A stretch of DNA of 64,000 bases from Gammaproteobacteria bacterium (lineage in GTDB: Bacteria; Pseudomonadota; Gammaproteobacteria; VBWC01): contig VBWC01000006.1 of the NCBI GenBank assembly GCA_006218035.1, positions 1 through 64,000 of the forward strand. The letters are read 5' to 3'. The notes beneath the pieces were generated by a model, which worked only from the letters and a program-made list of their open reading frames with translations, had not been told where the DNA came from and did not search any database. A program made the position numbers and the translations under genes. Shown piece by piece: positions 19,610 to 29,515 of the stretch. Each line of letters begins with the position of its first letter. Position 1 is the stretch's first letter.

Positions 19610-20461
19610 ATGGCGCTTGGTGACGACTGGTATACCGAAATTTATCCGCAGGACGGCGCGGCGTTCTCGCTGAAGCTGACTGACAAAATCCACGAGGAGC
19701 AGACGCCGTTCCAGACGATCGCGATCTTCGAAACCGAGGGTTTCGGTACGCTGATGACGATCGACGGGCTGGTGATGCTGACCGATCGGGACAATTTCAT
19801 CTATCACGAAATGATGGCGCATACGGTGCTGTTCACGCATGCCCATCCGCAGGATGTTGTCATCATCGGCGGCGGCGACTGCGGCACGCTGCGCGAGGTG
19901 CTGAAGCACGCCAGCGTCCGGCACGCCTGTCAGGTCGATATCGACGAGCGTGTTACCCGGCTGGCAGAGCAGTATTTTCCCGAGTTATGCGATTCGAACC
20001 ACGATAAGCGCGCCACGCTGATGTTTGATGACGGTATCCGCTATATGGCCGATGCGAAGCCAGGGAGCGTCGATATCGTGATCGTCGACAGCACGGATCC
20101 GGTCGGTCCGGCCGAGGGTTTGTTCACCGAGAAGTTTTACCGCAACTGTCATCGGGCATTGCGGGACGGCGGCATCATCGTGCAGCAGAGCGAATCGCCG
20201 TTGTTTCATCTTAAACTGATACGGGCGATGCGCGATGCGATGCAGGCTGCCGGTTTCGCGGATCTGGCGACGGTCAACTTCCCGCAGTGCAGCTATCCGT
20301 CGGGGTGGTGGTCGGCGACCATGGCGGGAAAGAACATCAAGCTCAACAATTTCAGGAATGATGCGGCCAGGAAGCGGTCGTTTGCGACGCGTTATTACTC
20401 GGATGGCGTCCATGGCGCGGCGTTGAATCTGCCGCCGTTCATGATAACCGCGCTGGGATAA
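19610..20461 (+). CDS. speE: Spermidine synthase SpeE
   Basis: It transfers the aminopropyl group from decarboxylated S-adenosylmethionine to putrescine. At 283 residues it has normal length. The AdoMet-binding motif is VVIIGGGDCGTLREVLKH (GGGDCG at 87-92), and the catalytic-loop signature is IVDSTDPVGPAEGLF. Two TATAAT elements at 19483-19488 and 19498-19503 lie in the 147-base speA/speE gap and are candidate -10 boxes for this strand; no strong -35 is visible. Confidence 0.96.
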   Translation: MALGDDWYTEIYPQDGAAFSLKLTDKIHEEQTPFQTIAIFETEGFGTLMTIDGLVMLTDRDNFIYHEMMAHTVLFTHAHPQDVVIIGGGDCGTLREVLKHASVRHACQVDIDERVTRLAEQYFPELCDSNHDKRATLMFDDGIRYMADAKPGSVDIVIVDSTDPVGPAEGLFTEKFYRNCHRALRDGGIIVQQSESPLFHLKLIRAMRDAMQAAGFADLATVNFPQCSYPSGWWSATMAGKNIKLNNFRNDAARKRSFATRYYSDGVHGAALNLPPFMITALG

Positions 20462-20466
20462 CGGGG

Positions 20467-20919
20467 CTAGTTACACCATTTTTTGACGGCTTTGTGCGCT
20501 TCGTCGAGTTTCGCGACGCGTTCTTCGTCTGTAAACCAGTGCCGCTCGCCTTTTTCGTTTTCGGTAAAGAGGCGGCGCCCTTGCGAATCCTCGATGGATT
20601 TCACGACGCGGTGTGATTGCTCGCAATTTTTCTTGCGTAATGCGGGATCTTCGTTCGGGTTGGCGATACCAGCCGGTTTGCTGTCGTCTACGGCTTTGTC
20701 GCCGGCGGCATCGCTGTGCTTTTGTTCTGGCTGCGCGGGCGCCGGCCTGTCCGGTTTCGCTGGCGACACCACCATCGGCGTCGCTTGCGGGCCGGTGGGT
20801 GTGTCGCTGAAATGCACGGTGCCGTCCTTGTCCGTCCACGTGTAGACGCGTTCCTTGGCGATCGCGCTGCCACACAACAGCCCGCTGAGTACCAATATTA
20901 ATATCGTGTTCTTCATCAT
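20467..20919 (-). CDS. DUF4124 domain protein, exported
   Basis: The 150-residue protein has a signal peptide (MMKNTILILVLSGLLCGSAIA) followed by the DUF4124 motif (VYTWTDKDGTVHFSDTPT, about 25-45). A Pro/Lys/Asp-rich linker and a charged helical C-terminus with two Cys (CEQSH and the terminal KKWCN) complete it. DUF4124 proteins are small periplasmic or envelope proteins of unknown role, frequent in gammaproteobacteria. It converges on speE with five bases between the stops and does not form an operon with it. Confidence 0.85.
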   Translation of the reverse strand: MMKNTILILVLSGLLCGSAIAKERVYTWTDKDGTVHFSDTPTGPQATPMVVSPAKPDRPAPAQPEQKHSDAAGDKAVDDSKPAGIANPNEDPALRKKNCEQSHRVVKSIEDSQGRRLFTENEKGERHWFTDEERVAKLDEAHKAVKKWCN

Positions 20920-20992
20920 GAATTCCTGGTCAGTATCTGCAAAAGACCCAGTTTATTTCGACCTGCCCCGTTTGGTTAGCGGCAAGGCTAGC

Positions 20993-21143
20993 TCAGGATT
21001 TAGTGTCGCGTCCGCGGTTCTGGCGCAGGCGATCCAGCCGCAATCGCTGGCGTTCATCGAACAGGCGCCGCGACGCCGAGTTGCATGCGTATCGATACGG
21101 CGGCGAGTGCCAGATCCAGCGGCGACAGTTCGATGAGACTCAC
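20993..21143 (-). pseudogene. Remnant of fetB (iron-export ABC permease, YbbM-like)
   Basis: A GTG start at 21143 overlaps the fetA remnant's stop. It reads SLIELSPLDLALAAVSIRM.., which looks like the start of FetB/UPF0014 permeases, but stops after 29 codons at 21054. In another frame the next bases encode RRLFDERQRLRLDRLR and end at 20993, resembling the C-terminal tail of the same family. Nearly the whole membrane region is deleted. That the two ends belong to one gene is inference. Confidence 0.6.
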
Positions 21144-21598
21144 GCGCCGGCGTCCTCGACCAGGCAGCCGTCGGCCAGTCGGTATGCGTGCGCGCAGACG
21201 CGTGCGCCAGCAGGCGTGCCAAAGCGAGCTGTTGCCGCTCGCGCGATCTGCCAATGCAGCACGCCGGCGTCAAAGCCCAGTTCGGTCAGCCACGGCGTGT
21301 CGTTTGTCGTGAAATGGTCGCCGACGGTATCGGACCCTCACTGGCTTTCCGCCGGCAAGTACGCGCAGCGCCGGCGCCATTCCGGTGCATTCATCGAGCT
21401 GCAAGCGTTCTCGTCGAGAAAGACCCCCCCGGTATGCGGGTCGAGGTCGGCGATCGCGCGCAATATTAATGTCTTGCCGCTGCCCGATGGTCCTGACAGG
21501 CCGATGGCCTTGCCGCCGGGGATGGTCAGGTTGATGGGTCCAACATGGCGTGTCCGCAGGTCGTCAATGCGTAGCTCGTTCAGTGTGGTCTCCGGTGT
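21140..21598 (-). pseudogene. Decayed fetA (YbbL-like ABC ATPase of an iron exporter)
   Basis: The first frame encodes an ABC ATPase start with intact Walker A (LSGPSGSGKTLILRAIADL) and the Q-loop region (RRCAYLPAESQ), then meets an in-frame TGA where FetA-like proteins carry Trp. Further on, ERQQLALARLLAHA, which is the signature helix, is in a different frame. The end, YRLADGCLVEDAGA, is back in the first. Walker B and the switch region are deleted, and no start codon is left. It is clearly a pseudogene. It lies beside the intact CDGSH gene, divergently oriented. Confidence 0.75.
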
Positions 21599-21670
21599 GC
21601 GTGTTTTTTGGGCTACACTAACGTATCAGGATACGCCAGCTAACCGGTTTGTTTCACAAGGAGAGGAATT

Positions 21671-21907
21671 ATGGCAGATCCCGTGATCGCTCAAAAATCG
21701 CCGTATCTGAAAACGCTGGAGCCCGGTACCTATCATTGGTGCAGCTGCGGTCGTTCGAAGAACCAGCCGTTCTGCGACGGGTCGCACAAGGGCACGGAAT
21801 TCACGCCCAAGGAATTCAAGGTCGAAAAGAAAGGTGTGTTTGCATTATGCGGTTGTAAACATACCAAGGGTCCGCCGTTTTGCGATGGAACGCATGGCAG
21901 GCTCTAG
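21671..21907 (+). CDS. Double CDGSH iron-sulfur protein
   Basis: The 78-residue protein carries two CDGSH-type [2Fe-2S] sites in tandem. The first is C24-x-C26...C35-D-G-S-H39, the second C60-x-C62...C71-D-G-T-H75. Such mitoNEET-related small proteins bind redox-active clusters, but their role in bacteria is unclear. The ribosome binding site AAGGAGAGG is strong. It is followed by a 13-bp terminator-like hairpin shared with amt. It has no operon partner. Confidence 0.92.
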   Translation: MADPVIAQKSPYLKTLEPGTYHWCSCGRSKNQPFCDGSHKGTEFTPKEFKVEKKGVFALCGCKHTKGPPFCDGTHGRL

Positions 21908-21911
21908 GAAA

Positions 21912-21940
21912 ATGAAAGGGCGCCATCGGCGCCCTTTCAT
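21912..21940. terminator. Bidirectional terminator between the CDGSH gene and amt
   Basis: A perfect 13-bp stem, ATGAAAGGGCGCC (21912-21924) with GGCGCCCTTTCAT (21928-21940), encloses an ATC loop. On the minus strand, after amt, it runs into TTTTCC. The plus side has no strong T run. It lies between convergent genes. Confidence 0.75.
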
Positions 21941-21963
21941 GTCACACAGGTTGGAAACGGAAA

Positions 21964-23328
21964 TCAGAGGTTGTAGCCGCGCTCGTCGTGCAACGCGAGG
22001 TCCAGCCCCTCGGTCTCCTGTTCGTCACTAACGCGCAATCCCATGATAACGTCGATCACCTTGAGAATAATATAGGTGGCGATCGCACAGTAGGTTACGG
22101 TTGCCGCCACACCGACGACCTGTGTCCACACCTGACTGCCGATCACCAGATCGGTCTTCGATCCGCCCAGACTGCTTGCGGCGAATACGCCGGTGAGCAA
22201 CGCGCCCGCAATGCCGCCGACCGCATGCACGCCGAACACATCGAGTGAATCGTCGTAACCAAAGGCACGCTTGAGTTTGGTGGAGGCCAGGAAGCACACC
22301 ACGCCGGCGACAAAGCCGATCGCCAAAGCGCCCATCGGGCCGACGAACCCCGAGGCCGGTGTGATCGCGACCAGCCCGGCGACGGCACCCGAGGCGATGC
22401 CAAGCACGCTCGGTTTGCCGTGTAACAGCCATTCGCTGAACATCCACGCGAGCGCTGCGGCGGCCGTCGCGATCTGTGTTACCGCCATCGCCATACCGGC
22501 GGTGCCGTTGGCTGCAACCGCGCTGCCGGCATTGAATCCAAACCAGCCGACCCACAGCATCGATGCACCGATAAGTGTCAGTGCCAGGTTATGCGGTGGC
22601 ATGGCGGTGGTGGGCCAGCCCTTGCGCTTGCCGAGCACCAGGGCCGCAACCAGGCCGGCGATACCGGCGTTGATATGCACGACGGTGCCACCGGCAAAGT
22701 CCAGAACGCCCATGTCCCAGAGGAAGCCACCGTCACCGCTCCACACCATATGGGCGATCGGCGCGTATACCACCAGTGACCACACGCCCATGAACAACAG
22801 CATGGCGGAGAATTTCATGCGTTCGGCAAAGGCGCCGACGATGAGCGCCGGGGTGATGATGGCGAACGTCATCTGGAAGGTCATGAATACCGTTTCCGGA
22901 ATGGTGAGCGTGACGCTGTCGACGCCGACGCCATTCAGAAATGCCTTGCCCAGTCCGCCGATGAAGGAGTTGAGATTGGTTACACCCTTCTCCATGCCGG
23001 TGGTGTCGAAGGCGAGGCTGTAGCCGAACAACATCCACAAGACCGTTACCAGCGACGTGATGGCGAAACACTGCATCATCACCGACAGCACGTTTTTGGC
23101 GCGCACCATACCGGCATAAAACAACGCGAGTCCCGGGATGGTCATGAACAGCACCAACGCCGTGGAGGTGAGCATCCAGGCGGTATCGCCTGAGTTGATC
23201 GATGGCGCAGCCGCCGCTGCTTCCGTAGCGATAACGGCCGCTGCCGCAGTTTCTTCCTGGGCCATGGCCCACGGTGATATCAGGCACAGTATTAACAGAA
23301 GGCCGCTGAGTTTATAGTGCAATTTCAT
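21964..23328 (-). CDS. amt: Ammonium transporter Amt
   Basis: This membrane channel conducts ammonia or ammonium. The 454-residue protein starts with a signal peptide (MKLHYKLSGLLLILCLISPWAMA), then an Ala-rich stretch, then about eleven membrane helices. Family motifs are visible: GLALFYAGMVRAKNVLSV, DFAGGTVVHINAGIAGLVAAL with the first pore His, and FGVHAVGGIAGALLTG with the second. It is the second gene of the glnK-amt operon, with 18 bases between. AGGAG precedes the ATG. The P-II protein GlnK is expected to block the channel when nitrogen is plentiful. Confidence 0.95.
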   Translation of the reverse strand: MKLHYKLSGLLLILCLISPWAMAQEETAAAAVIATEAAAAAPSINSGDTAWMLTSTALVLFMTIPGLALFYAGMVRAKNVLSVMMQCFAITSLVTVLWMLFGYSLAFDTTGMEKGVTNLNSFIGGLGKAFLNGVGVDSVTLTIPETVFMTFQMTFAIITPALIVGAFAERMKFSAMLLFMGVWSLVVYAPIAHMVWSGDGGFLWDMGVLDFAGGTVVHINAGIAGLVAALVLGKRKGWPTTAMPPHNLALTLIGASMLWVGWFGFNAGSAVAANGTAGMAMAVTQIATAAAALAWMFSEWLLHGKPSVLGIASGAVAGLVAITPASGFVGPMGALAIGFVAGVVCFLASTKLKRAFGYDDSLDVFGVHAVGGIAGALLTGVFAASSLGGSKTDLVIGSQVWTQVVGVAATVTYCAIATYIILKVIDVIMGLRVSDEQETEGLDLALHDERGYNL

Positions 23329-23346
23329 AACGAGACTCCTCTGGCG

Positions 23347-23949
<603 letters not shown>

Positions 23950-23982
23950 CTATGCAGCTGGAAAACAGCGGTGGATAATACG

Positions 23983-24234
23983 ATGGATCCGAAAATTTTC
24001 GATGATCTGGCCCGACGACTGGTCGATGCGGTACCCGGTACGGTCACCGATCTCAAGCATGACCTCAAGCAGAACTTTACATCGTTGTTGCAAGGCACGT
24101 TTGCGCGACTCGACCTGGTCACGCGCGAAGAGTTTGAGGTGCAGTCGGCGGTACTGGGGCGTACCCGCGCCAAGGTTGACGCGTTGACCAGGCAGGTCGC
24201 GGAACTGGAGAAGGGCTTGCTGGAGAAATCCTGA
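23983..24234 (+). CDS. ubiK: Ubiquinone biosynthesis accessory factor UbiK (BMFP/YqiC family)
   Basis: The 83-residue protein matches UbiK: MDPKIFDDLARRL at the start, a middle amphipathic region, and the conserved LDLVTREEFEVQSAVLGRTR leading into a C-terminal coiled coil. It helps aerobic ubiquinone assembly and interacts with membrane lipids in E. coli. The ATG at 23983 aligns with the family start; a GTG four codons upstream is the alternative. It reads away from glnK and precedes comM. Confidence 0.85.
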   Translation: MDPKIFDDLARRLVDAVPGTVTDLKHDLKQNFTSLLQGTFARLDLVTREEFEVQSAVLGRTRAKVDALTRQVAELEKGLLEKS

Positions 24235-24367
24235 CCGGCGGCATGCCTCCCGCTGACCGGTCGGTAGCGGCGGTGACGCGGATACAGCTGGCCGTGCGCA
24301 GCAGCAATACTTCCAGCCTTCCTTATATACTGCACGTCTTCGATCGTTGTCACAGGGATAGTCAGAC

Positions 24368-25888
24368 GTGTCACTTGCTGTTCTGTATTCACGTGCGCAG
24401 GCCGGCATAAACGCACCGTTGGTCACGGTCGAGGTGCATTTGTCCAATGGATTGCCCGGGTTGTCGATCGTTGGCCTGCCGGAAACGGCCGTCAAGGAGA
24501 GCAAGGACCGGGTGCGCAGTGCGCTGCTGAACGCCAATTTCGATTTTCCCGTACGCCGCATCACGATCAATCTCGCACCGGCGGATCTGCCGAAGGAAGG
24601 TGGACGTTTCGATCTGGCGATCGCCATCGGCATACTCGCCGCTTCCGGACAGGTGCCGCGCGAACCGCTGGGCGATTACGAATTTGTCGCCGAGCTGGCG
24701 TTAACCGGTGAGTTGCGCGGTATCCGCGGTATTCTGCCCGCGGCGTTGCAGGCGCAGCGCGCCGGCCGGCAGTTGATGGTCGCCCGCGACAACGCGGCCG
24801 AGGCCGGCCTGGTGTCCGACATCGCGGTGTTTCCGGCAATGCATCTGCTCGATGTCTGTGCGCACCTGGCCGGCACGCGGCTGATCAGCGCGCATGTCAG
24901 TAGCGGCGACGCGCTGCCGGACCGTCCGGGTGATGATCTCGCCGACGTCCGCGCCCAGCATAACGCCAAACGCGCACTCGAGATCGCCGCCGCTGGCGGT
25001 CATAGTCTGTTGATGATCGGTCCGCCAGGAACTGGCAAAACGATGCTCGCCAGCCGCCTGCCGGGTATTCTGCCGCCGATGACGGAACAGGAAGCCCTTG
25101 AGACCGCGGCGGTGCATTCGATCAGCGATCTCGGTTTTTCCGCCAGCCAGTGGCGCCGTCGCGTGTTCCGCGCGCCGCACCATACGGCATCGGGCGTCGC
25201 GCTGGTCGGTGGCGGCAGCCAGCCGCGCCCCGGTGAGGTGTCGCTGGCGCACAACGGCGTGATGTTTCTCGATGAACTGCCCGAGTTCGATCGCCGCGTG
25301 CTGGAGGTATTACGTGAGCCGCTGGAATCGGGGCGCATCACGATTTCGCGCGCCGCGCATCAGGCCGAGTTTCCGGCGCGCTTTCAACTGGTCGCGGCGA
25401 TGAATCCCTGCCCGTGCGGTTATCTCGGCGATCCGGACGGGCGCTGCAGTTGCACATCGGATCAGGTGCAGCGTTACCGGGCGCGGGTGTCGGGGCCGCT
25501 GATGGATCGCATCGATATCCATGTCGAAGTGCCGCGCGTCACCAGCGAGTTGGTCAGAAGCGCGGCGGCTGACGGTACTGTGGAGCATAGCGCCGTGGTG
25601 CGGGCACGGGTGGTAAGGGCCAGATCACGCCAGCTGGCGCGCAGCGGCAAGGCCAATGTCGGCTTGTCGAGCAAGGAAGTGGACGTGCTGTGCCGATTGA
25701 GCGAGCGGGACAATCAGTTGCTGGAGCAGGCCGTTAACCGGCTCGGCCTTTCAGCGCGCGCGTACCATCGTATCCTGAAGGTCGCGCGCACCATCGCCGA
25801 TCTGTCGGGCAGTGATGCGATTGAAACGCCGCATTTGAGCGAGGCGATTTCCTACCGGCGTCTCGATCGCGCTGTGACGACGCACTAG
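24368..25888 (+). CDS. comM: Mg-chelatase-like AAA+ ATPase ComM (YifB)
   Basis: The 506-residue ComM/YifB protein is a hexameric helicase that promotes branch migration during natural transformation. The N-terminal Lon-protease-like domain (about 20-145) is followed by the AAA+ core with GPPGTGKTM near 217 and the Walker B region VMFLDELPEFDRRVLE. Then come the zinc-type loop CPCGYLGDPDGRCSC and the Mg-chelatase C-terminal domain. The start is GTG. It stands alone in a gap behind ubiK. No other competence gene is in the window. Confidence 0.95.
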   Translation: MSLAVLYSRAQAGINAPLVTVEVHLSNGLPGLSIVGLPETAVKESKDRVRSALLNANFDFPVRRITINLAPADLPKEGGRFDLAIAIGILAASGQVPREPLGDYEFVAELALTGELRGIRGILPAALQAQRAGRQLMVARDNAAEAGLVSDIAVFPAMHLLDVCAHLAGTRLISAHVSSGDALPDRPGDDLADVRAQHNAKRALEIAAAGGHSLLMIGPPGTGKTMLASRLPGILPPMTEQEALETAAVHSISDLGFSASQWRRRVFRAPHHTASGVALVGGGSQPRPGEVSLAHNGVMFLDELPEFDRRVLEVLREPLESGRITISRAAHQAEFPARFQLVAAMNPCPCGYLGDPDGRCSCTSDQVQRYRARVSGPLMDRIDIHVEVPRVTSELVRSAAADGTVEHSAVVRARVVRARSRQLARSGKANVGLSSKEVDVLCRLSERDNQLLEQAVNRLGLSARAYHRILKVARTIADLSGSDAIETPHLSEAISYRRLDRAVTTH

Positions 25889-26137
25889 CGGGCTGTTGGA
25901 CGGTCACCCGGTCAGAACCATTGGCGACCCGGCGTCGAGGATGCCGTTGACCGCGGCGGTACGGATCCGTTGAGTACCACTGCCGCCGTCACGAGTCATA
26001 CCGCCATCAGAGCGGTGAACCGCGGACGGCGGTGTCGAAGCTTTTCGCGCGTCCTCGAAAACTTTCCGCCCCTGGGCGCTCATCACCGCCAACGTGAACG
26101 CCGCAATATCGGCGTCATGATCTGCTAGAATTCCGCC

Positions 26138-28294
26138 ATGGATGTTTCCGCTATTCTTGATCCCCTGAACGATGCGCAGCGCGAGGCAGTGGCCGCGCCG
26201 GCCGATAGCATGCTGGTGCTCGCCGGCGCCGGCAGCGGCAAGACGCGCGTGCTGGTGCATCGAATCGCCTGGCTGATCCAGACCGAAGGCCTGTCGCCGT
26301 ACGGCATACTGGCGGTGACGTTCACCAACAAGGCGGCGGCGGAAATGCGCGCGCGCATCGAGCAGCTGCTTGGCGCGCCGCTCGGCGGCATGTGGGTCGG
26401 CACCTTTCACGGCATGGCCCACCGCCTGCTGCGCGCGCACTGGCGCGAGGCGCGTCTGCCGCAGACCTTCCAGATACTCGATTCCGAGGACCAGTATCGT
26501 GTCATCCGGCGCGTGTTGAAGGCGCTGTCGCTTGATGAGGGCCAGTGGGCACCGAAAAAGATCCAGGGTTACATCAACGGGCGCAAGGACGAGGGGCTGC
26601 GCGCGGCGCACATCGATGACCAGAACGATCCCTATCTGCAGCAGATGGTGCGCATCTACCGCGCCTATCAGGAATCCTGCGAGCGCTCCGGTCTGGTCGA
26701 CTTCGCCGAGTTATTGCTGCGCGTGCATGAACTGTGGCGCGAGTGCCCGGACGTGCTCCAGTCCTACCAGCAGCGTTTCCACCACATCCTCGTCGACGAG
26801 TTTCAGGACACCAACACGCTGCAGTACGCCTGGCTGCGTCGCCTCGCCGGCGATAGCGGCAGGATGTTTGTCGTTGGCGATGACGACCAGTCGATCTACG
26901 GCTGGCGTGGCGCGCGTATCGAGAATATACACCGTTTCAACAAGGATTATGCCGGCGCGCGCGTCGTGCGTCTCGAACAGAATTATCGCTCGACCGCGAC
27001 GATACTGCAGGCGGCCAACGCGCTGATCGCCCATAACACCGGCCGGTTGGGCAAGAAGCTGTGGACCAGTGGCGAAGAGGGCGAGCCGCTGTCACTCTAT
27101 CGTGCCTATAACGAGATGGATGAGGCGCGCTATGTGGTGGACCGCATCGACGACTGGGTGTCCCGCGGCAACCGGCGCAGCGAAGTGGCGATACTGTATC
27201 GATCCAATGCGCAGTCGCGCGTCTTCGAAGAGGCGCTGCTCGCCAAGCGGATGCCATACCGCGTCTATGGCGGCCTGCGATTCTTCGAGCGCGCCGAGAT
27301 CAAGAATGCGCTGGCCTATCTGCGCCTGATTGCCAACCGTGACGACGACGCCTCGTTCGAACGTATCGTCAACACGCCGACGCGCGGCATCGGCGAGCGC
27401 AGCCTGCAATCGGTGCGCGATCACGCGCGCGCGCAGCAGCTGTCGTTGTGGCGAGCGACACTGGCGCTGTGCGACGGCGGGGCACTGGCGAGCCGCGTGA
27501 CGAGTGCGCTGCGGGTATTCATCGATCTGATCGATACCATGACGCATGACACCGACAGTTTCGAACTCGCCGAACGGGTCGATCACGTGATCCGCCGCAG
27601 CGGCCTGCTCGACGATTACCGGAACGAGCGCAGTGAAAAATCGCAGGCGCGTGTCGAGAATCTGGAAGAACTCGTGACCGCCGCGCGGCAATTTGCCTTT
27701 GACGCCGAAATCGGCATGCAGCCGCTGGACGCGTTCCTCGCCCACGCCGCGCTGGAGGCGGGCGACACCGAGGCCGAGGCCTGGGAAGACTGTGTGCAGT
27801 TGATGACACTGCACACCGCCAAGGGCCTGGAGTTTCCGGTGGTGTTTCTGTGCGGGGCGGAGGAAGGCCTGTTTCCGCATCAGATGTCGGTCAACGAACC
27901 CGGCCGTCTCGAGGAAGAACGCCGCCTGTGTTATGTCGGTATGACGCGCGCGATGCGGCATCTCTATATCAGTCACGCCGAGAGCCGGCGTATCCATGGC
28001 CAGGATACCTATCCGTCACCGTCGCGTTTTCTCGGCGAGATTCCCGCCGAACTGATGCAGGAGGTGCGCGCGCGGCCGCAGATCACACGGCCGGTATACG
28101 TGACACGCAAGAAGCCCGTTGACGACGCACCCACCGGGTTGCGTCTCGGTCAGCGGGTTCAGCATACGAAGTTCGGCGAGGGCGTCATCCTCAATTATGA
28201 AGGGCAAGGCAGTCACGCGCGTGTGCAGGTAAATTTCCAGGCGGCCGGCGCGAAGTGGCTGGTGGTGGCCTATGCGAATCTGCAGGCAATATAG
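26138..28294 (+). CDS. uvrD: DNA helicase II UvrD
   Basis: This superfamily 1A 3'-5' helicase serves nucleotide excision and mismatch repair. The 718 residues cover the full family length. Walker A AGAGSGKTRVL lies near 30, Walker B is LVDEFQDTN, motif III is GDDDQSIYGWRG, and late motifs include LMTLHTAKGLEFPVVF and EERRLCYVGMTRA. The C-terminal 50 residues (GQRVQHTKFGEGVI...) form the UvrD-type Tudor-like tail that contacts RNA polymerase. No LexA box is visible upstream. The 249 bases before it show no other feature. Confidence 0.97.
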   Translation: MDVSAILDPLNDAQREAVAAPADSMLVLAGAGSGKTRVLVHRIAWLIQTEGLSPYGILAVTFTNKAAAEMRARIEQLLGAPLGGMWVGTFHGMAHRLLRAHWREARLPQTFQILDSEDQYRVIRRVLKALSLDEGQWAPKKIQGYINGRKDEGLRAAHIDDQNDPYLQQMVRIYRAYQESCERSGLVDFAELLLRVHELWRECPDVLQSYQQRFHHILVDEFQDTNTLQYAWLRRLAGDSGRMFVVGDDDQSIYGWRGARIENIHRFNKDYAGARVVRLEQNYRSTATILQAANALIAHNTGRLGKKLWTSGEEGEPLSLYRAYNEMDEARYVVDRIDDWVSRGNRRSEVAILYRSNAQSRVFEEALLAKRMPYRVYGGLRFFERAEIKNALAYLRLIANRDDDASFERIVNTPTRGIGERSLQSVRDHARAQQLSLWRATLALCDGGALASRVTSALRVFIDLIDTMTHDTDSFELAERVDHVIRRSGLLDDYRNERSEKSQARVENLEELVTAARQFAFDAEIGMQPLDAFLAHAALEAGDTEAEAWEDCVQLMTLHTAKGLEFPVVFLCGAEEGLFPHQMSVNEPGRLEEERRLCYVGMTRAMRHLYISHAESRRIHGQDTYPSPSRFLGEIPAELMQEVRARPQITRPVYVTRKKPVDDAPTGLRLGQRVQHTKFGEGVILNYEGQGSHARVQVNFQAAGAKWLVVAYANLQAI

Positions 28295-28329
28295 TTGACA
28301 GGCACATCGACAGGGACGGGGGCCGTATC

Positions 28330-29442
28330 ATGCAGCGGAACAAAATGAAACGGCGGCAGTTCGTCAAGACGCTGGGCGCGGGCACGCTGCTGGGTGGCAG
28401 CGTATTCTCAGGCGCCGGCGCCGCTGCCGAACAACGATTCAACTGGAAACTGGTTACCACCTGGCCGCCGAATTTCCCGGTGTTCCAGGACGGTGTCGAG
28501 CGTTTCGCCAAAGACGTCCGGCGCATGAGCGACGGCCGGCTGAACATCCAGGTATTTGCCGGCGGTGAACTGGTGCCGCCGCTGCAATCGTTCGAGGCGG
28601 TGTCGCAAGGCACCGTCGAGATGGGGCACGGTGCCGCGTATTACTGGGCCGGCAAGATACCCGCCGCACAGTTTTTTACCGCAGTGCCGTTTGGCCTGAA
28701 TGCGCAGGGCATGAACGCGTGGCTATACAGTGGCGGCGGGCTCAAGCTGTGGCGCGAGGTTTATGAACCGTTTGGTCTGACGCCGTTCCCGATGGGCAAC
28801 ACCGGCGTACAGATGGGCGGCTGGTTTCGCAAGCCGATCAAATCGCTCGCCGACCTGAAGGGTCTGAAGATGCGCATACCCGGCCTCGGCGGTAAGGTCA
28901 TGGCCAAGGCCGGCGTGAATCCGGTGTTGCTCGCCGGCGGCGAGATTTTTACCGCGCTGGATCGTGGCACGATCGACGCGACCGAGTGGGTCGGGCCCTA
29001 TCATGATCTGCGCCTCGGGCTGTATCGCGCGGCGAAACATTACTACTATCCAGGTTGGCACGAACCGGGCCCGGTGCTGGAATTGATTATTAACAGCAAG
29101 GCATGGGAAGGCCTGCCCCGCGAACTGCAACTGACGATAGAGACCGCGACCGCCGCAAGCAATCTGTGGATGCTCTCGGAATTCGAGGCGCGCAACCTCG
29201 AGGCCTTACGAACGTTGCAAGAGAAGTACCATGTTGAGGTTCTGGAATTTCCGTCGGATGTCCTGGCCGCGTTGCGCGAGTTTGCCGACGTCGTTCTCGA
29301 CGAACAGGCCGCCAAGGACGAGGTGTTCAGGCGAGTGCGTGACGCCTATCGTGCGTTTCAGGCCGACAATGCCGCGTGGAATGCGGTTTCCGAAACCGCT
29401 TATGCAAGATCACTGCGCAAGATAAAAGCAGGAATGCTGTAG
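28330..29442 (+). CDS. TRAP transporter solute-binding protein DctP family, Tat-exported, orphan
   Basis: The 370-residue periplasmic binding protein resembles the DctP/TakP-like family that recognises 2-oxo or organic acids. It begins with a twin-Arg signal (MKRRQFVKTLGAGTLLGGS). The DctP fold signature is seen in LADLKGLKMRIPGLGGKVMAKAG and GGEIFTALDRGTIDATEWVGPYHD. The start at 28330 is chosen so that the twin-Arg motif is N-terminal. No TRAP membrane subunits (DctQ/DctM) lie near it, so its partners are elsewhere or it works otherwise. Confidence 0.88.
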   Translation: MQRNKMKRRQFVKTLGAGTLLGGSVFSGAGAAAEQRFNWKLVTTWPPNFPVFQDGVERFAKDVRRMSDGRLNIQVFAGGELVPPLQSFEAVSQGTVEMGHGAAYYWAGKIPAAQFFTAVPFGLNAQGMNAWLYSGGGLKLWREVYEPFGLTPFPMGNTGVQMGGWFRKPIKSLADLKGLKMRIPGLGGKVMAKAGVNPVLLAGGEIFTALDRGTIDATEWVGPYHDLRLGLYRAAKHYYYPGWHEPGPVLELIINSKAWEGLPRELQLTIETATAASNLWMLSEFEARNLEALRTLQEKYHVEVLEFPSDVLAALREFADVVLDEQAAKDEVFRRVRDAYRAFQADNAAWNAVSETAYARSLRKIKAGML

Positions 29443-29515
29443 TCCGCCGACCGTTACGGCGGCTGTAGCGCGGGGTGCACCACGACGGATTTTGCGCCGG
29501 GTCAAAAAATGCCGC

